Shown piece by piece: positions 11,737 to 23,600 of a stretch of DNA of 64,000 nt. The DNA is taken from positions 291,072,982 to 291,136,981 of the forward strand of contig NC_089490.1 of NCBI RefSeq assembly GCF_036850765.1. The letters are read 5' to 3'. The notes under the pieces are model-generated. The model was given only the letters and a program-made list of their open reading frames with translations, ran no database searches and was not told where the DNA came from. The DNA comes from Saccopteryx bilineata. Its lineage: Eukaryota; Chordata; Mammalia; Chiroptera; Emballonuridae. Numbering within the stretch: position 1 is the first letter of the stretch; each line of letters opens with the position of its first letter. Made by a program: the position numbers and the translations under genes.

Positions 11737-13228
11737 GTTCTGTCAGGTTCTAGCTGTGTGCCCTTGAACAAGTTGTTATTTAAGCTCTCTCTTCCCAGAT
11801 TTTCTGCGTAAAAATGGTGTGTGACAACAACTGTCAGCAGTCATCACCATGTTTTCCATTTGTTCATGGGTACAGAGCCCAAATATATTCCTCCTCTCAG
11901 ATATATTCATCTCAGTTCAAGTGCATCTGTTCCCGCCAGTGGGATGAGTGGAAGTAATTGCAGAACCTTCAGCCTGGCCTATCAAATTTAATCATGTATA
12001 ATTTTGTTCTTTTCCATCATCAAAATGCAAAATGGAAAAAACTCTATTGAGTCATGGTAAAAGCCACAGGATAGTAGATGGCAGACTCACTAAATGATGC
12101 CTGGAGAACAAGCTATCTAGCCCCACAAGCAATCTACTGTGATATAAAAGAGAAATATATTTTCATTATGTAAATTTATGAAGATTTGAGACTTTGGGTT
12201 GTTTATTATGAAATGATAATTCTCTAAATAAAATATGAAGTTTTTAATAGTATTTGTGCATCAATATATATAAAGCTGTAGGAACAGAGTCTGGCATCAG
12301 TTAAGTCCATAGAAATATTTGCTGTTTTGTTGATTAAGATAATTGTGGCAGAGACTGGCAATGGTTTCCAAATATAAAATAGTCTTCTCTGTTTTCCACC
12401 TTCTCTAGCTCTCAGAATGGGTTCTATGACAGGACATAGTCCAGTAAATGTGCAGCAGTGATGTAATATGTTGCATGCCTGGCTTCAGATGTATTCTGTG
12501 TGCACATCTCTAGATCACTTCCCCAACCAAGGACCTGTGAAGGCACATGATGATATATTCGGTGGGACACTTGAATCTATGTAAGCACAATAAATTAAAA
12601 TCAATAACAATTTTTAAAAAAGGAACTGTTAAGGTACATGATGAAGATGGTGTCATCAAAAAGAGAGAGTCCAGAGCCCTGAGTTACCAGCATAGAACTC
12701 TGATAAATCCATCTCTATACTGGTGAGCACTGAGATTTTGGTATTCACTTACACCAGAGCAAAACCAGTCCATCTCTAACAAGGAGCACGATGAAAAAGA
12801 CTGTCATGGATACAAAACGTATAAAGCAGTTTTTGTGTTTTTGGAAGCAGTTTTGGGTTTTGATGACATTTTATAAAAAATTTAACTTTACAAATTTATA
12901 AGATACATATGATAGCAATATTATTATTTTTAAAAGAAATGAGATTTCCCAACTTTTCACTTCAGGAGGAAGTTGACATGAAAGGTCTGGGATTTATATT
13001 TGAAGATTCTTAAGGGCGGATACTAAGATTAATTCTACAAGAATTAAATAGAAATTTTATTTTAGTTATTTTTAAATTAGGTTTCCCCATCAATAAATGC
13101 ATTTACTCTTTACTGAAATATACTATTTATATAAAATACTATCTTTTAATATAATTAAAAATTATATCTTTTTAATATCAAATAAAATTGCCTTGTTGAA
13201 AATAAGCAACCTCTTTGAATTTTCTTAT
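11737..13228. other. Unique AT-rich sequence
   Basis: No coding pattern is seen. The part near 12560-12620 ends in an A-rich run (aataaattaaaatcaat) that could be the tail of a very old retroelement, but no body can be matched. Nothing else is recognised. Confidence 0.4.
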
Positions 13229-13560
13229 CCATTTTTTTTTCAGAGACAGAGAGAGAGTCAGAGAGAGTGATAGATAGGGACAGAGAGACAGGAATGGAGA
13301 GAGATGAGAAGCATCAATCATTAGTTTTTCATTGTGACACCTTAGTTGTTCATTGATTGCTTTCTCATATGTGCCTTGACCGTGGGCCTTCAGCAGACCG
13401 AGTAACCCCTTGCTCGAGCCAGCAACCTTGGGTCCAAGCTGGTGAGCTTTGCTCAAACCAGATGAGCCCGTGCTCAAGCTGGCGACCTTGGGGTCTCAAA
13501 CCTGGGTCCTCTGCATCCCAGTCCGATGCTCTGTCCACTGCGCCAATGCCTGATCAGGCT
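13229..13560 (-). mobile_element. tRNA-derived SINE, type A
   Basis: Minus-strand copy. The plus strand starts with the T-tail and 'cagagacagagagagagtc' and ends with the complement of the tRNA-like head, 'cactgcgccaatgcctgatcagg'. The flanks 'cttatccattttt' and 'cttttccattttt' are a near-perfect duplication. The open frames 13178-13477 and 13357-13575 lie inside it and are not genes. Confidence 0.9.
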
Positions 13561-15840
13561 CTTTTCCATTTTTAATCAAGTGACCTCTGATGATATAAGC
13601 ATGCTAAATGCTTGTTAACTCATTAAGATGCTGTATCCTAATAGCTTTGAGCCTGCAAATTCTTACTTGAATTTTCACAATTTACAAAAGACGGTTAGGT
13701 TTATAATTATTTTTATTTGTGTTAAGTGATATATATATATATATATATGTAGTGTGATATATATATATATATAGTGTGATATATATATATAGTTACAAAT
13801 GGACCAACCTAGATATGAAAAATTTTTAAATCTATCAAGTAAATAGAACTTATATATATGACATTTTCACAAAAAAAATCAATCATTTCTTCTGTCATAT
13901 GTGATATCCTTGACAGACATTTAAAAGAAATAGCTTCAGGTTTTTTTATCCTCTTGAATATTATAGTTATGAACTACAGATATTTTTCACCTGAGTTGGA
14001 AATCTTATTCATCCAATTGATTTTTAACAATGAGAAAATAGCTTTAGAAATGTGAGTGATTCTTATTTTCAAGCCAGTATTGAGGAATGCACAGCCATCC
14101 AAAAAAAAAAAATGTTTGACGTTCTGTCATTCTCTCATGTCATATGTCATATTTTGGACACCAATTCTATCACTACACTTCATATAGGATTTAACAGGTA
14201 ATCATCAACATAAGGTTTTTCTCTAAAAATAATGTTTTTAATAATGAATCTAAGCTCTGAGGAAAAAAAAGATTTTATTTAATTTATCATTTCTTATAAG
14301 TGGTAGCAGAGTCAGAATAGAAAGAACCTATTATGTGTGGCTGTTTATAACCACTAAGCTATATACTTTTTGTGTTTGTTAACAACAATAATTCACCAAA
14401 ACTTCCTTCATTATCAAAAAGTATTCAATATAGGACATAAATATAAAATATATTCATAGCATGTTTTTCTCCTATGCTATTATTATTTATCTCACAACAT
14501 AAAGTTATTAATAAGTTCAGAAACAATTTTAAAGGATATCTATATTTTGTTTTTCTTCTGATATGTTTAATATTTTTAAATTCCCAATAGTTAAAATTAT
14601 TGTTAGAATGCTTTATTGTAGTTAAAATAGAAAGATCACTTCTGTTGAACAATACATTAAACTGTATTAAAATAAAAATATTATTGATATTATGTTAAAA
14701 TACAAAACTTCCTTTAATTTTACTTTTTTTATTCACTAGGGAAATTAGGTATTCATATTACCTAAAAGTTAAAATAGTTGATTATCTGAATTCTCAGATA
14801 TCCCTAAATGTCAAATTATATGTTTTTATTTATGGCAATATCCTTCAATTTGTTAGTAAAGATGTAAATTTGAAAGGTTTTAAACAAAGGATTTTATTCT
14901 TTCCTTTTCTGAAAGTATAAGAAAGTGGCTAGTTTTTAAATTTATTGTACTTAAACTTCCATTTATCACACATTTTTTATTTCTAGAATTTCATAATCTA
15001 TCTTTATTATAGTCATAATACTATAATTATCATATTTATATAAATGTGTATGTAATTATATACAAAACTAAATTATTCTTTTCATCCTCTTTTCTCTTTT
15101 TCTCTATTCTTTACTTTTTTTTACACATTCCTTTTAAACTATCTCCTTCTGTTATCAGAAATCTGCACTACTTGAATTAGTAAAACGATTATTTATTGCC
15201 TGCCAGGTAGCAAGGCTTAAAATACATGTTAAATTATTTAACATTTTCTCTGAAACAGTAGGGGAGTTAAAACGCTGTTTTGGAAGCTTTACCAGAAAAT
15301 GTAGTCACCAGAACCTCTTGAAATAAAGCAATTTCCGACCACAACAGAAAATACTCAATATTGAGAGAAAAACAAAGTAATAAAGCAAGAGTGAACATAA
15401 GACAAATATCAAACTGAGGACTTTCAGATTTAGCTAGCACCGGCATGAGAAATCTCATAGCTGTCTTCTACTCTTGTTAAAAGGAGGTTGGTATTGAATC
15501 AGGGACCTACATGAGATTTTTTCTTTTCTAGGTGAAAGAAACAATGTTTTAAAGAGAAATGAAAATGCAAAAATCTGAAATATAGGCACTAAAGAATTAC
15601 TCTTCAAGCCACATTGTATGAATTAAGGTATTAAATATATTTCCTCTAGTTAGCGTGAAAAACTAAATGGTAATTGTTAGCAACTGGACATACAAAATCA
15701 TGTAATCACCATTACCTCTCCTTTCTGCAATTATTATTTAATACATCTAGGGTGAAAGTGTTAAAAATAAAGTACTTATTTGATTATTGAATTGTTAAAC
15801 TTTATGGTGGTCATGCTTCCACTCAACTATACATTAAAAA
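13561..15840. other. AT-rich unique sequence with a TA microsatellite
   Basis: Contains an interrupted (TA)n array at about 13728-13790, with three TA blocks separated by 'gtagtgtga' or 'gtgtga'. The rest is AT-rich with no gene or mobile element recognised. Confidence 0.45.
13728..13790. repeat. Interrupted (TA)n microsatellite
   Basis: Three TA runs separated by GTGTGA-type spacers. The pattern suggests a higher-order unit of roughly 25-30 bp made of a TA block plus spacer. Confidence 0.85.
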
Positions 15841-15844
15841 TATT

Positions 15845-16044
15845 TTTAAATTTATTAATTGATATTAGAGAGAGAGTAAGGGAGTGAGAGAAAAAGAAAG
15901 GGAAACATTGATTTGTTGTTCCACTTATTTATGCATTCATTGTCTGATTCTTGTATATGCCCTGACTAAAGATCAAATCCACAACCCTGGCACATTAGCA
16001 CATCAAGATGGTGTTCTAACCAACTGAGTAACCCAGCCAGGGCC
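15845..16044 (-). mobile_element. Old Ves-like SINE
   Basis: Minus-strand tRNA-derived SINE of the short class. The plus strand shows 'attgatattagagagagag', 'acattgatttgttgttcc' and the complement of the head, 'ggtgttctaaccaactgag', followed by 'acccagccagggcc'. It has many differences from the family pattern and looks old. Confidence 0.8.
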
Positions 16045-16481
16045 ACTCATGTACACTTAAAATTTTTCTTAACAAACATACACATTTTGTTTATGTTAGA
16101 GGTAAACTAAATTAATTTAAATTTATCTGCTTATTTTGTATTTTATGATTCTTTTTACTCGTTTGTTCATTCAATACTTTACATATCAGATACTTATAAA
16201 TCACTCTTCTCTTTAGAGATAGAAGGAAAAAAGCATGCATTACACTGTGAGTCCTACTTAGTATTAGAGACTAATATAGAGAATTATGCTTTAATACATT
16301 TTTAAAAGATAAATCAAAGTAGCCAGGATGTAGAGTAAAAATGATGTAATAAAACTAGGGAGACTTTTATGATGAAAAACATTAGAGAAATTCATTTTGA
16401 GTGCTTCTTATTCTTGTCTTTCTTTTTTTTTTAATCCTACTGAGTCAGAAGAGTATAAGAAATAGTTCAGATCTATCTATC

Positions 16482-16516
<35 letters not shown>

Positions 16517-17509
16517 ATATTTATCCATCTATCTTTCTACCTATTGATATATTTATCTATATCTCCATTATCTTTATCTATATCATCTCTATCTATAGGA
16601 CTTTTATAGGCAAAAAATTTAAAGGGCAAAAAATCAGTACTTTTCAAACTTTAACAAAAAAATCTTCTTTCAGATATTTGACCAAATATTAATTCTAATC
16701 ACATCCATTTACACTTACTCCTGTAATTTTCAATTTCTTTAGATGATGCAATATTTTAAATAATTCATGCATTTCGATTAACTATTTTTATAAAAGATTT
16801 CTGGAACTGGTATATGTTATATTTGAAGTCATGTCAGTTCTTGCAGATTCCAAATAGTCAGATTCAGAACTTGCGAGATGCCTTAACACTTCTGCCACAC
16901 ACATTAAATTCCTCAACAACTCAAATATCACTCAATTTATATTTATTTCTCTGAATTATAGATATGGCTGTCTAAAAACCACAAAATCAAAAGAAAAGAT
17001 ACAATGAGCATGGAACATAAAAAATAAAACAACTACCCCATATTTCATGTTTTCCTGTTGAATGATAGACTAAAACTTTTTCACATAAGAGAATGCAATG
17101 AACAACTTTCAGTTTTCTGTTTTGCTTTGTTTTTTACTCTGCCATCTGTTTGTTTATTATTTTTAGTTAAAGAACAAGGAGGTTTATAGCAATGAATCTC
17201 AAATATTTCCAATGTGTGGATCATTTCACTAGAGTCCTGGAAATACCTCAGTGTTTTTCTATACTAAATGTCTTGCAAATACTGATTTATTATTTTTCCT
17301 CCTAAAACAATATACATTAATTTAAAATTCATAAGATTAAGTAGTATTACTTTTACCTCAACTTATCTAATACATTACAAAAGCCTGATCCACAGTAGAC
17401 ATTATTTAATAAATGTCATATTTTATTTTTGTTCATGTGTAAGAATATAAAATTAATAATAACTAGAATGTGATTTTATTTTTAAGTGATTTTTAAAAAT
17501 GTCTTATCT
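16045..17509. other. Unique sequence with an (ATCT)n microsatellite
   Basis: Apart from the ATCT array at 16471-16597 I recognise no repeat or gene. The stretch 16620-17500 is AT-rich with no long frame. Confidence 0.45.
16471..16597. repeat. (ATCT)n microsatellite
   Basis: A near-pure tetranucleotide array at about 16471-16515, degrading into related ATCT/ATTT units up to 16597. Probably length-polymorphic. Confidence 0.9.
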
Positions 17510-17888
17510 GCCCTGGCCAGTTGGCTCAGTAGTTGAGAGTTGGCCCATCATGTGGACATCCCAGGTTCAATTCCTAGTCAGAGCACACGGGAGAAGTGCT
17601 CATTTGCTTCTCTAGCTCTTCCCCTCTTGCTTCTATCTCTCTCCTCTTCCGCCTGCAGCCATGGCTCAATTGGAGCAAGTTGGCCCCAGGTACTGAGATG
17701 GCTCCATGGCTACGCCTCAGGCACTAAGAAGAGCTCAGTTACTGAGTAATGAAGCAATACCCCAGAAGGCCAAAGCATTGCCCCCTACTGGGCTGCCAGG
17801 TGAATTCTGGTGAGAGTGCATGTGGGAGTCTCTTTCTGCCATTACTCCTCTCACTGAATGAAAAAACAAAAACAAAAATACAAAAAAT
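17510..17888 (+). mobile_element. tRNA-derived SINE, type B
   Basis: The head is 'gccctggccagttggctcag' with the B-box-like 'aggttcaattcc'. The body carries the family's 'cagccatggctcaattgga' and the end 'gcatgtgggagtctctttc', then an A-rich CAAAAA tail. The flanks 'aatgtcttatct' and 'aatatctcatct' look like a decayed duplication. The frame at 17540-17749 is inside it. Confidence 0.9.
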
Positions 17889-19510
17889 ATCTCATCTACA
17901 TATTTCATTATGAAAAGACAAGGTATATATATCTCCTCTGTTTAATAATCTGTTAATTAGGAAAATAAAAGTACTGATTATTTAATGACGTTGAAAGAGT
18001 GCTATATTTAAATTATGCATGAGATATTAAAATTGCTATGTAAATATGTTACTACATCAGTTTTGTGTTAAGACAAAGTTTGTTGATTTTGTATCCTGAG
18101 CACATATTTGGGCAAACATAGTAGAATTCACTCTCTTTAAATGCATACTGCTTTTTAAAATTCTTAGTGATAATCCCATATCATCTAGTAAAGAGCTGAA
18201 CAGGATAATGGGGACACTAAAAATGGTTTTTTTCTCCTTCTCTGATGTAGACTATTTTTTACCTCAGATGGAATACTTAAATTTAACCATTGGAAGAAAT
18301 ACGATGTCCTTGATGCCTTCCACTGAATCCATACCCAAATAAGACTGGTTGAAAGAGAATTATAAGACCATATTTTATAGTGAATTCATAAATAAATTTG
18401 TAACTGCTCACATCAAAGATCTCCTCTTTGAATTCAGTGTGTGGTAGAAAAACATGTATCATCAAAGGTTTTTGTATTGTTAACACACTCACACCTATTC
18501 TTTTTTATATTAACTCTAATGGATTTCATTGTATAATCTACTCTTTTACTGTAATCAGTACTGTCAGGAAGATCAGTGAAGAAAGAGAAACATCCGATAC
18601 AAATGTTCACAAGGCTGATTTTTCTACTCTATTCCAAGCTTAAATATTATCATTTAGTATAAATGAGATACATAATACTTTTAATAACTTTTCAAATATT
18701 TGTTGAATGTTTATTCCAGAAGACACAAAATTGTCTGATCAATGTAGGAATAATCAAACACTTTGAACAAAACCACCTCTTCATAATTTTCTATTAATAT
18801 TATATTTTAATCAAACTCACAGAACAGAATTTACACAATGTAATCCAGTTATAAAAATATTGTACAATGATGAAATTATTGTTTCATACGTTCCCCTTTT
18901 GTATAATATCAAACCCTAAAATATCTAATATTTATAATTAATATAAGATTCTTATAAGCGCATTCAGAATCTTTCATATTTTCTTGAGTATAAAAATCAT
19001 ATATTGTCTGATTTCTTAATTCTCAGAGTTATCAAGATGTTTACTCAATATATACCCAGATGCCCAAGTGAATAGTTTGAGTACTGAATTAAGAAATAAT
19101 TATTAATAAAATAAAATTTGTAATCAAAAGTTTCTCACATTCATATTTGATAAAAATAGTTATATCACAAATGTTCTTTATAAGTGAGTTTAACCAAAAT
19201 ATAACCCCTCCTCCTCAGTAATTTTTCCATTAATGTAAGCACTTCTGTTCAATTTAATACTGGATATTGTCAAAGAAAAACTGCACTGAACAGTTTTTCA
19301 AACAGGCAAGGAAGAATTTATTCCAGATCATCATAGACGCTTTTGATTTCTGAGGTGACCTAACTAAAAAATACTAGAGAACACAATGGTTTTGCAGATG
19401 AGGGTTGGTCAGAGTGATTAAGCTATTAGTTTTTGATTATTTTTGGTATCTACCCTCACACCAAATATCTTTCTTGATCACATTTCAAAAAGATATTTTC
19501 TAGATCCTTT
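17889..19510. other. AT-rich unique sequence, nothing recognised
   Basis: Overlapping small frames near 18283-18643 on both strands have no motif and look like chance. No mobile element is recognised. Confidence 0.45.
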
Positions 19511-19810
19511 TTAAAATTTTTTATTATTTTATTGGGGTGACATTATATACATTTCAGATGTACAATTGCATATAATACATCATCTGTATATTGTATTATG
19601 CATTCACCATTCAGAGTCAAGTCTCCTTCAATTACTATATTGGCCTTTTACCTTCTACCTTACCCACCCCCCTTTCCGCTCTGGTAGTCACCATACTGTT
19701 GTGTGTGTCTGTGAGTTTCCTCCCTTTGTTTGTTCAACATGTCACCTTTCCTTTTCACTCAGCTCCCCCAACCACTCTCCCCATCAGTCTGTTTCCCAGG
19801 GTCTTGAGTA
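19511..19810 (-). mobile_element. Old L1 3' end fragment
   Basis: The plus strand carries the complement of an L1 3' terminus: 'ttttattggggtgacattat', then 'tttcagatgtacaattg', then a C-rich tract (19650-19680, the complement of the L1 polypurine tract) and a conserved-looking 3' UTR. It is truncated on its 5' side and well diverged. Confidence 0.75.
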
Positions 19811-20479
19811 GGACATTCCTGAGTTTTAAAACTGTCAAGATGCTTTTAATGATATTTACAACTAAGGGGCCAGAGAAATAATTTGCAATACCAAATTTTC
19901 TAAAGCTCTAAAAAGAGGAAGTTCAGAATCTACAGTCAGAAAGAAGTCTGTCAGCCTCAGAGAAACTTAAGGCCATTTTAGACAGTATCTTAACTATTAT
20001 CATAAAACAAGACAAAAGCATGAGGTAAAACTGGAAAACAGATTAGATTATTATACTATGCTACCCATATAGATACAGTCTATGAAAGGAATTCAGATTT
20101 CTACTACTGAATCAAAGCCAGCTAGAAAATATATTAGAATATGATATAGCTTCCAAATGACAGAAAGCATATCATGAAATACATTTAATGGGAAGCATAA
20201 ACCCTTTACACAAAAATATGAAATTATATTAATATAGATGCAAGAACATTTCATAAATAAAATACCATATTTGTATATCAGAAGAAATTAAATAATAAAA
20301 GTCAATTTTCTCCAAGTTAATAAAAGTACACCAGTGCCTAAATATTTTTTTTAAAAACCTAACTAATTTTAAATCATCATGATCCAAAAATAAAATAGAA
20401 GATTAAACTCTGTTATTATCTGTAACTAAAAAATGATCAGATGTTAACTAGACTTATTCTAATGATCATTTCACAATAT
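19811..20479. other. Unique AT-rich sequence
   Basis: No coding frame or repeat family is recognised. Confidence 0.4.
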
Positions 20480-20592
20480 ATACAAATACAAAATAATTGC
20501 ACTGTACACCTAAAACTAACATGTTGTTATATATCAATTGTATATCAATTAAAATATAAAATAAAATAAATTAAAAAATAAAATAAATGCTA
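20480..20592 (+). mobile_element. Short old L1-type 3' terminus
   Basis: 'gcactgtacacctaaaacta', then 'atgttgttatatatcaattg', then an A-rich tail match the terminal part of old mammalian L1 3' UTRs. Only about 110 bp remain. Confidence 0.55.
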
Positions 20593-20892
20593 ATATTTCA
20601 TTTAAATATTTAATCAAAAGAAAATGTTTATTTATTTTATAAAATAAAGGGTTTATTTCTTCATTTTCTCATAGAAAATTATTTCCCCAACCACTGTTTA
20701 TCAAATTATCTCTTCTCTTACTCATCTGTACTGCCAAAAGTAAATCTTTATTACATATATATCAAATTTCATATATGTAAAGAATATATTCAGATATTTA
20801 TATATTATGAACTTTATTGCATATATAACCTCTATCTTTATTTTCTCTTGTTATATGTATTTATATATTGCTGAGCCAAAATCATAGCCACC

Positions 20893-21296
20893 TATGTTCT
20901 ATAATTTTGTTGTTGTTGTTGTTAGAGACAGAGAGAGTCAGAGAGAAGGACAGACAGGAAGGGAGAGAGATGAGAAGCATCAATTCTTTGTTGTGGCTCC
21001 TTAGTTGTTCATTGATTTCTTTCTCATATGTGCCTTGATGGGGCGGGCTACAGCAGAGCAAGTGACCCCTTGCTGAAGTTAGAGACCTTAAGCCTCAAGC
21101 CAATGACCTTTGGTCTAAAGCCAATGACCATGGCTCATATCTAGGATCCCACGCTCAGGCCAGTGACCCCGTGCTCAAGCTGGTGAACCTGCGCTGAAGT
21201 GGGCAACCTTGGGGTTTCAAACTTGGGACCTATGCATCCCACTCCAGCTCTCTACCAACTGCACCACTGCCTGGTCAGGCTATGTTCTATAATTTT
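20893..21296 (-). mobile_element. Type A-related SINE with 16-bp TSD
   Basis: The body is at 20909-21280 on the minus strand, flanked exactly by TATGTTCTATAATTTT at 20893-20908 and 21281-21296. The plus strand starts with a (TTG)n tail and 'agagacagagagagtcagag' and ends 'actgcctggtcaggc', the complement of the head. The middle holds several extra diverged copies of the 'gctcaagccagtgacc' phrase, which makes this copy's inner region longer than other type A copies. Confidence 0.93.
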
Positions 21297-21339
21297 AAAA
21301 TAAGTACTAACATTTAATAGATGCATTTTACATCTATTA

Positions 21340-21502
21340 AACTTGTATTTATTTATTTATTAATATTTATTTGCTTGTTTATTTATTAGTATTTATTTAT
21401 TTATTTGCTTGTTTATTTATTTATTTATTTTAAATAAATAAATTTAAACTTGTATTTATTTATTTATTAATATTTATTTGCTTGTTTATTTATTTATTTT
21501 TT
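21340..21502. repeat. Duplicated ATTT-rich segment
   Basis: The phrase beginning 'aaacttgtatttatttattt' and running through 'ttgcttgtttatttatt' occurs twice, starting about 106 bp apart (about 21340 and 21446). Both sit in an (ATTT)n background. The second copy runs into the next SINE's tail. Confidence 0.8.
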
Positions 21503-21812
21503 ACAGGGACAGAGAGAGAGTTAGAGAGAGGGATAGATAGGGGCAGACAGACAGGAATGAAGAGAGATGAGAAACATCAATCATCAGTTTTTCGTTGCAA
21601 CACCTTAGTTGTTCATTGATTGCTTTCTCATATGTGCCTTGACCGCGGGCCTTCAGCAGACCAATTAACCAGCGACCTTGGGTCCAAACTGGTGAGCTTT
21701 TTGCTCAAACCAGATGAACCTGTGCTCAAGCTGGCTACCTTGGGGTCTCGAACCTGGGTCCTTCCACATTCCAGTCCGATGTTCTATCCACTCCACCACC
21801 ACCTGGTCAGTC
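21503..21812 (-). mobile_element. tRNA-derived SINE, type A
   Basis: The plus strand starts 'ttacagggacagagagagag' and ends 'ccaccacctggtcagtct', the complement of the head. It is shorter than other type A copies because part of the 'gtaaccccttgctcgagcc' region is missing near 21667. It lies against the ATTT array, which probably grew from its tail. Confidence 0.9.
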
Positions 21813-21832
21813 TGTACTTATTTAATTTAAAA

Positions 21833-22252
21833 GAAAATTGCTTCTGGCCCTGGCTGGTTGGGTCAGTGGTAGGGCATTGGCCCAGTGTGTGGAAGTCCCA
21901 GGTTCAATTACCAGCCAGGGCATACAGGAGAAGCACCCATCTACTTCTCCAGCCTTCTCCCTCTCCTTTCTCTCTCTCTCTCTCTTCCCCTCCCACAGCC
22001 ACGGCTCCATTGGAGCAAAGTTGGCTCTAGCGCTGGCTGAGGATGGCTCTATGGCCTCTGCCTCAGGTGCTAGAATGGCTCCAGTTACAAGGAAGCAACG
22101 CCCAGAGTGACAGAGCATCGGCCCCTAGTGGGCATGCCAGGTGGCTCTTGGTTAGGCACATGTGGGAGTCTGTCTCTCTGCCTCCCCGCTTCTCACTACG
22201 GAAAAATACATACATACATAAATACATACATACATAAATGAAAATTACTCCT
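21833..22252 (+). mobile_element. tRNA-derived SINE, type B, (CATA)n tail
   Basis: The body is at about 21845-22237, with head 'ggccctggctggttgggtca' and B-box-like 'aggttcaattacc'. The tail is a (CATA)n array at 22207-22237. The flanking duplication is 'gaaaattgcttctgg' against 'gaaaattactcctgg'. The overlapping frames on both strands are artefacts of the GC-rich body. Confidence 0.9.
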
Positions 22253-22302
22253 GGCTCAATATTTACATATGAATTAAGGAGCACTGTAAAAAGTAATTTA
22301 TT

Positions 22303-22514
22303 GTCCCCAACTGGTTAGCTCAGTCATTTAAGAATGTAGTCCTAAGATCACAGCTTTGCAGGTTCGATCCCACTCATGGGAAGGAACAAAGGAATGCATG
22401 ACTGAGTGCAATAACAAATGAATGCCCCCTTCTCCCTCCCACAAATCTATCCATTCCTCTCTCTGTCTCTCTAAAAATATAAAAATAAAAAAAATAAAAA
22501 ATCAATAAAAATTA
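22303..22514 (+). mobile_element. Ves-like short SINE
   Basis: The tRNA-like head is 'caactggttagctcagtcat' with B-box 'gcaggttcgatccc'. A short body with 'cctctctctgtctctctaaa' and an A-rich tail follows. The 'aacaaatgaatgc' phrase also occurs in the copy at 30027. Confidence 0.85.
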
Positions 22515-22663
22515 TGCCTGGACCAGATAGCTCAGTTGTTTAGTTCTAAAGCATGCAGGTTGCCCATCAGATCCCATTCAGGGCATATAAAGGAGCAGTT
22601 TGAAGTTCCTGTCTCTCTCACTCTTTGCCTCTCTCTAAAAAAATAAATAAATGAATAAATAAA
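22515..22663 (+). mobile_element. Ves-like short SINE, second copy in tandem
   Basis: The head 'tgcctggaccagatagctca' starts right after the A-rich tail of the previous SINE. The body has 'cagggcatataaaggagcag' and 'ctctctcactctttgcctct', then an (AAATA)n tail. It probably inserted into the previous element's tail. Confidence 0.85.
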
Positions 22664-22939
22664 GATATCTGCTCAAGTCACCTCATCTAAACTTGAACAC
22701 ATATCTTGTTTTAATGTTCTACATGAGCTTGAATCATATTACATGCCCTATGATACTCATAGTAAAAAAAATTCAGATTTCTTATATATTAAATATGCCT
22801 TGTTTATTTATCTGCCTTTTACTAAAACATAAGCTTTTTCAAGGCATGTTGTCAATTTTGATTATTTCTGTATACCCAGCATGTTCATTAATTAGCATGT
22901 GGTAAGCTCTGAATAAATATATATTACATGAAATAAAGA

Positions 22940-23600
22940 ATGAATGCCTTCAGAGCTAACAAACATAAACTTATGGACACAGAGAGAAGAATGGTGGTGA
23001 CGGAGGGGAATGGGCTGTAAAGGGTGCAGGGTGGTGACGGAGGGGAATGGGCTGTAAAGGGTGCAGGGTGGTGACAGAGCGGAGTGGGGCAGTAAAGGGT
23101 GCAGGGTGGTGACAGAGGGGAGTGGGGGAGTAAAGGGCGCAGGGTGGTACAGAGGGGAGTGGGGCAGTAAAGGGCACAGGGTGGTGACAGAGGGGAGTGG
23201 GGCAGTAAAGGGTGCAGGGTGGTGACAGAGGGGAGTGGGGCAGTAAAGGGTGCAGGGTGGTGACAGAGGGGAATGGGGCAGTAAAGGGTGCAGGGTGGTG
23301 ACAGAGGGGAATGGGGCAGTAAAGGGTGCAGGGTGGTGACGGAGGGAAGTGGGGCAGTAAAGGATACAGGGTGGTGATAGAGGGGAGTGGGGCAGTAAAG
23401 GGTACAGGGTGGTGACAGAGGGGAGTGGGGCAGTAAGGGATGCAGGGTGCCAAATGTATGGTGATGATGGAGAAAGATTCAACTTCAGGTGCTGGGCACA
23501 CAGTGCAATCAACATAGACATGATATATCACAAACTTTTACACTTGAAACTTATATACCTTTATTAACCAATGGCACCTCAATATATTTGTTTAGAATAA
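22940..23600 (+). mobile_element. Old L1 3' UTR carrying an expanded minisatellite
   Basis: The left flank 'aaacataaacttatggacac' and the right flank 'aaatgtatggtgatgatgga', then 'acttgaaacttatatacc' and 'attaaccaatggcacc', match the two sides of the G-rich polypurine tract in an older L1 3' UTR. A related terminus sits at 48735-48955. The minisatellite replaces the polypurine tract. Confidence 0.7.
22997..23449. repeat. 38-bp G-rich minisatellite, 12 units
   Basis: Twelve head-to-tail units of about 37-38 bp, each built as GTGACAGAGGGGAGTGGGGC plus AGTAAAGGGTGCAGGGTG. The first two units are 37 bp and read GGGAATGGGCTG. Unit 5 (about 23146) has lost two bases (GTACAG). The G runs could support G-quadruplexes. 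Because 38 is not a multiple of 3, the two long proline-rich minus-strand frames (22892-23521 and 22971-23531) cycle through all phases and are not evidence of coding. Confidence 0.95.

Noticed and set aside
16471..16597. Regular array considered as CRISPR-like
   Set aside because: Simple tetranucleotide repeat with no unique spacers, in a mammalian context.
22892..23531. Two long overlapping proline-rich open frames (209 and 186 codons, minus strand)
   Set aside because: They are translations of the 38-bp minisatellite in different phases. The unit is not a multiple of three, and the context is an old L1 3' UTR.
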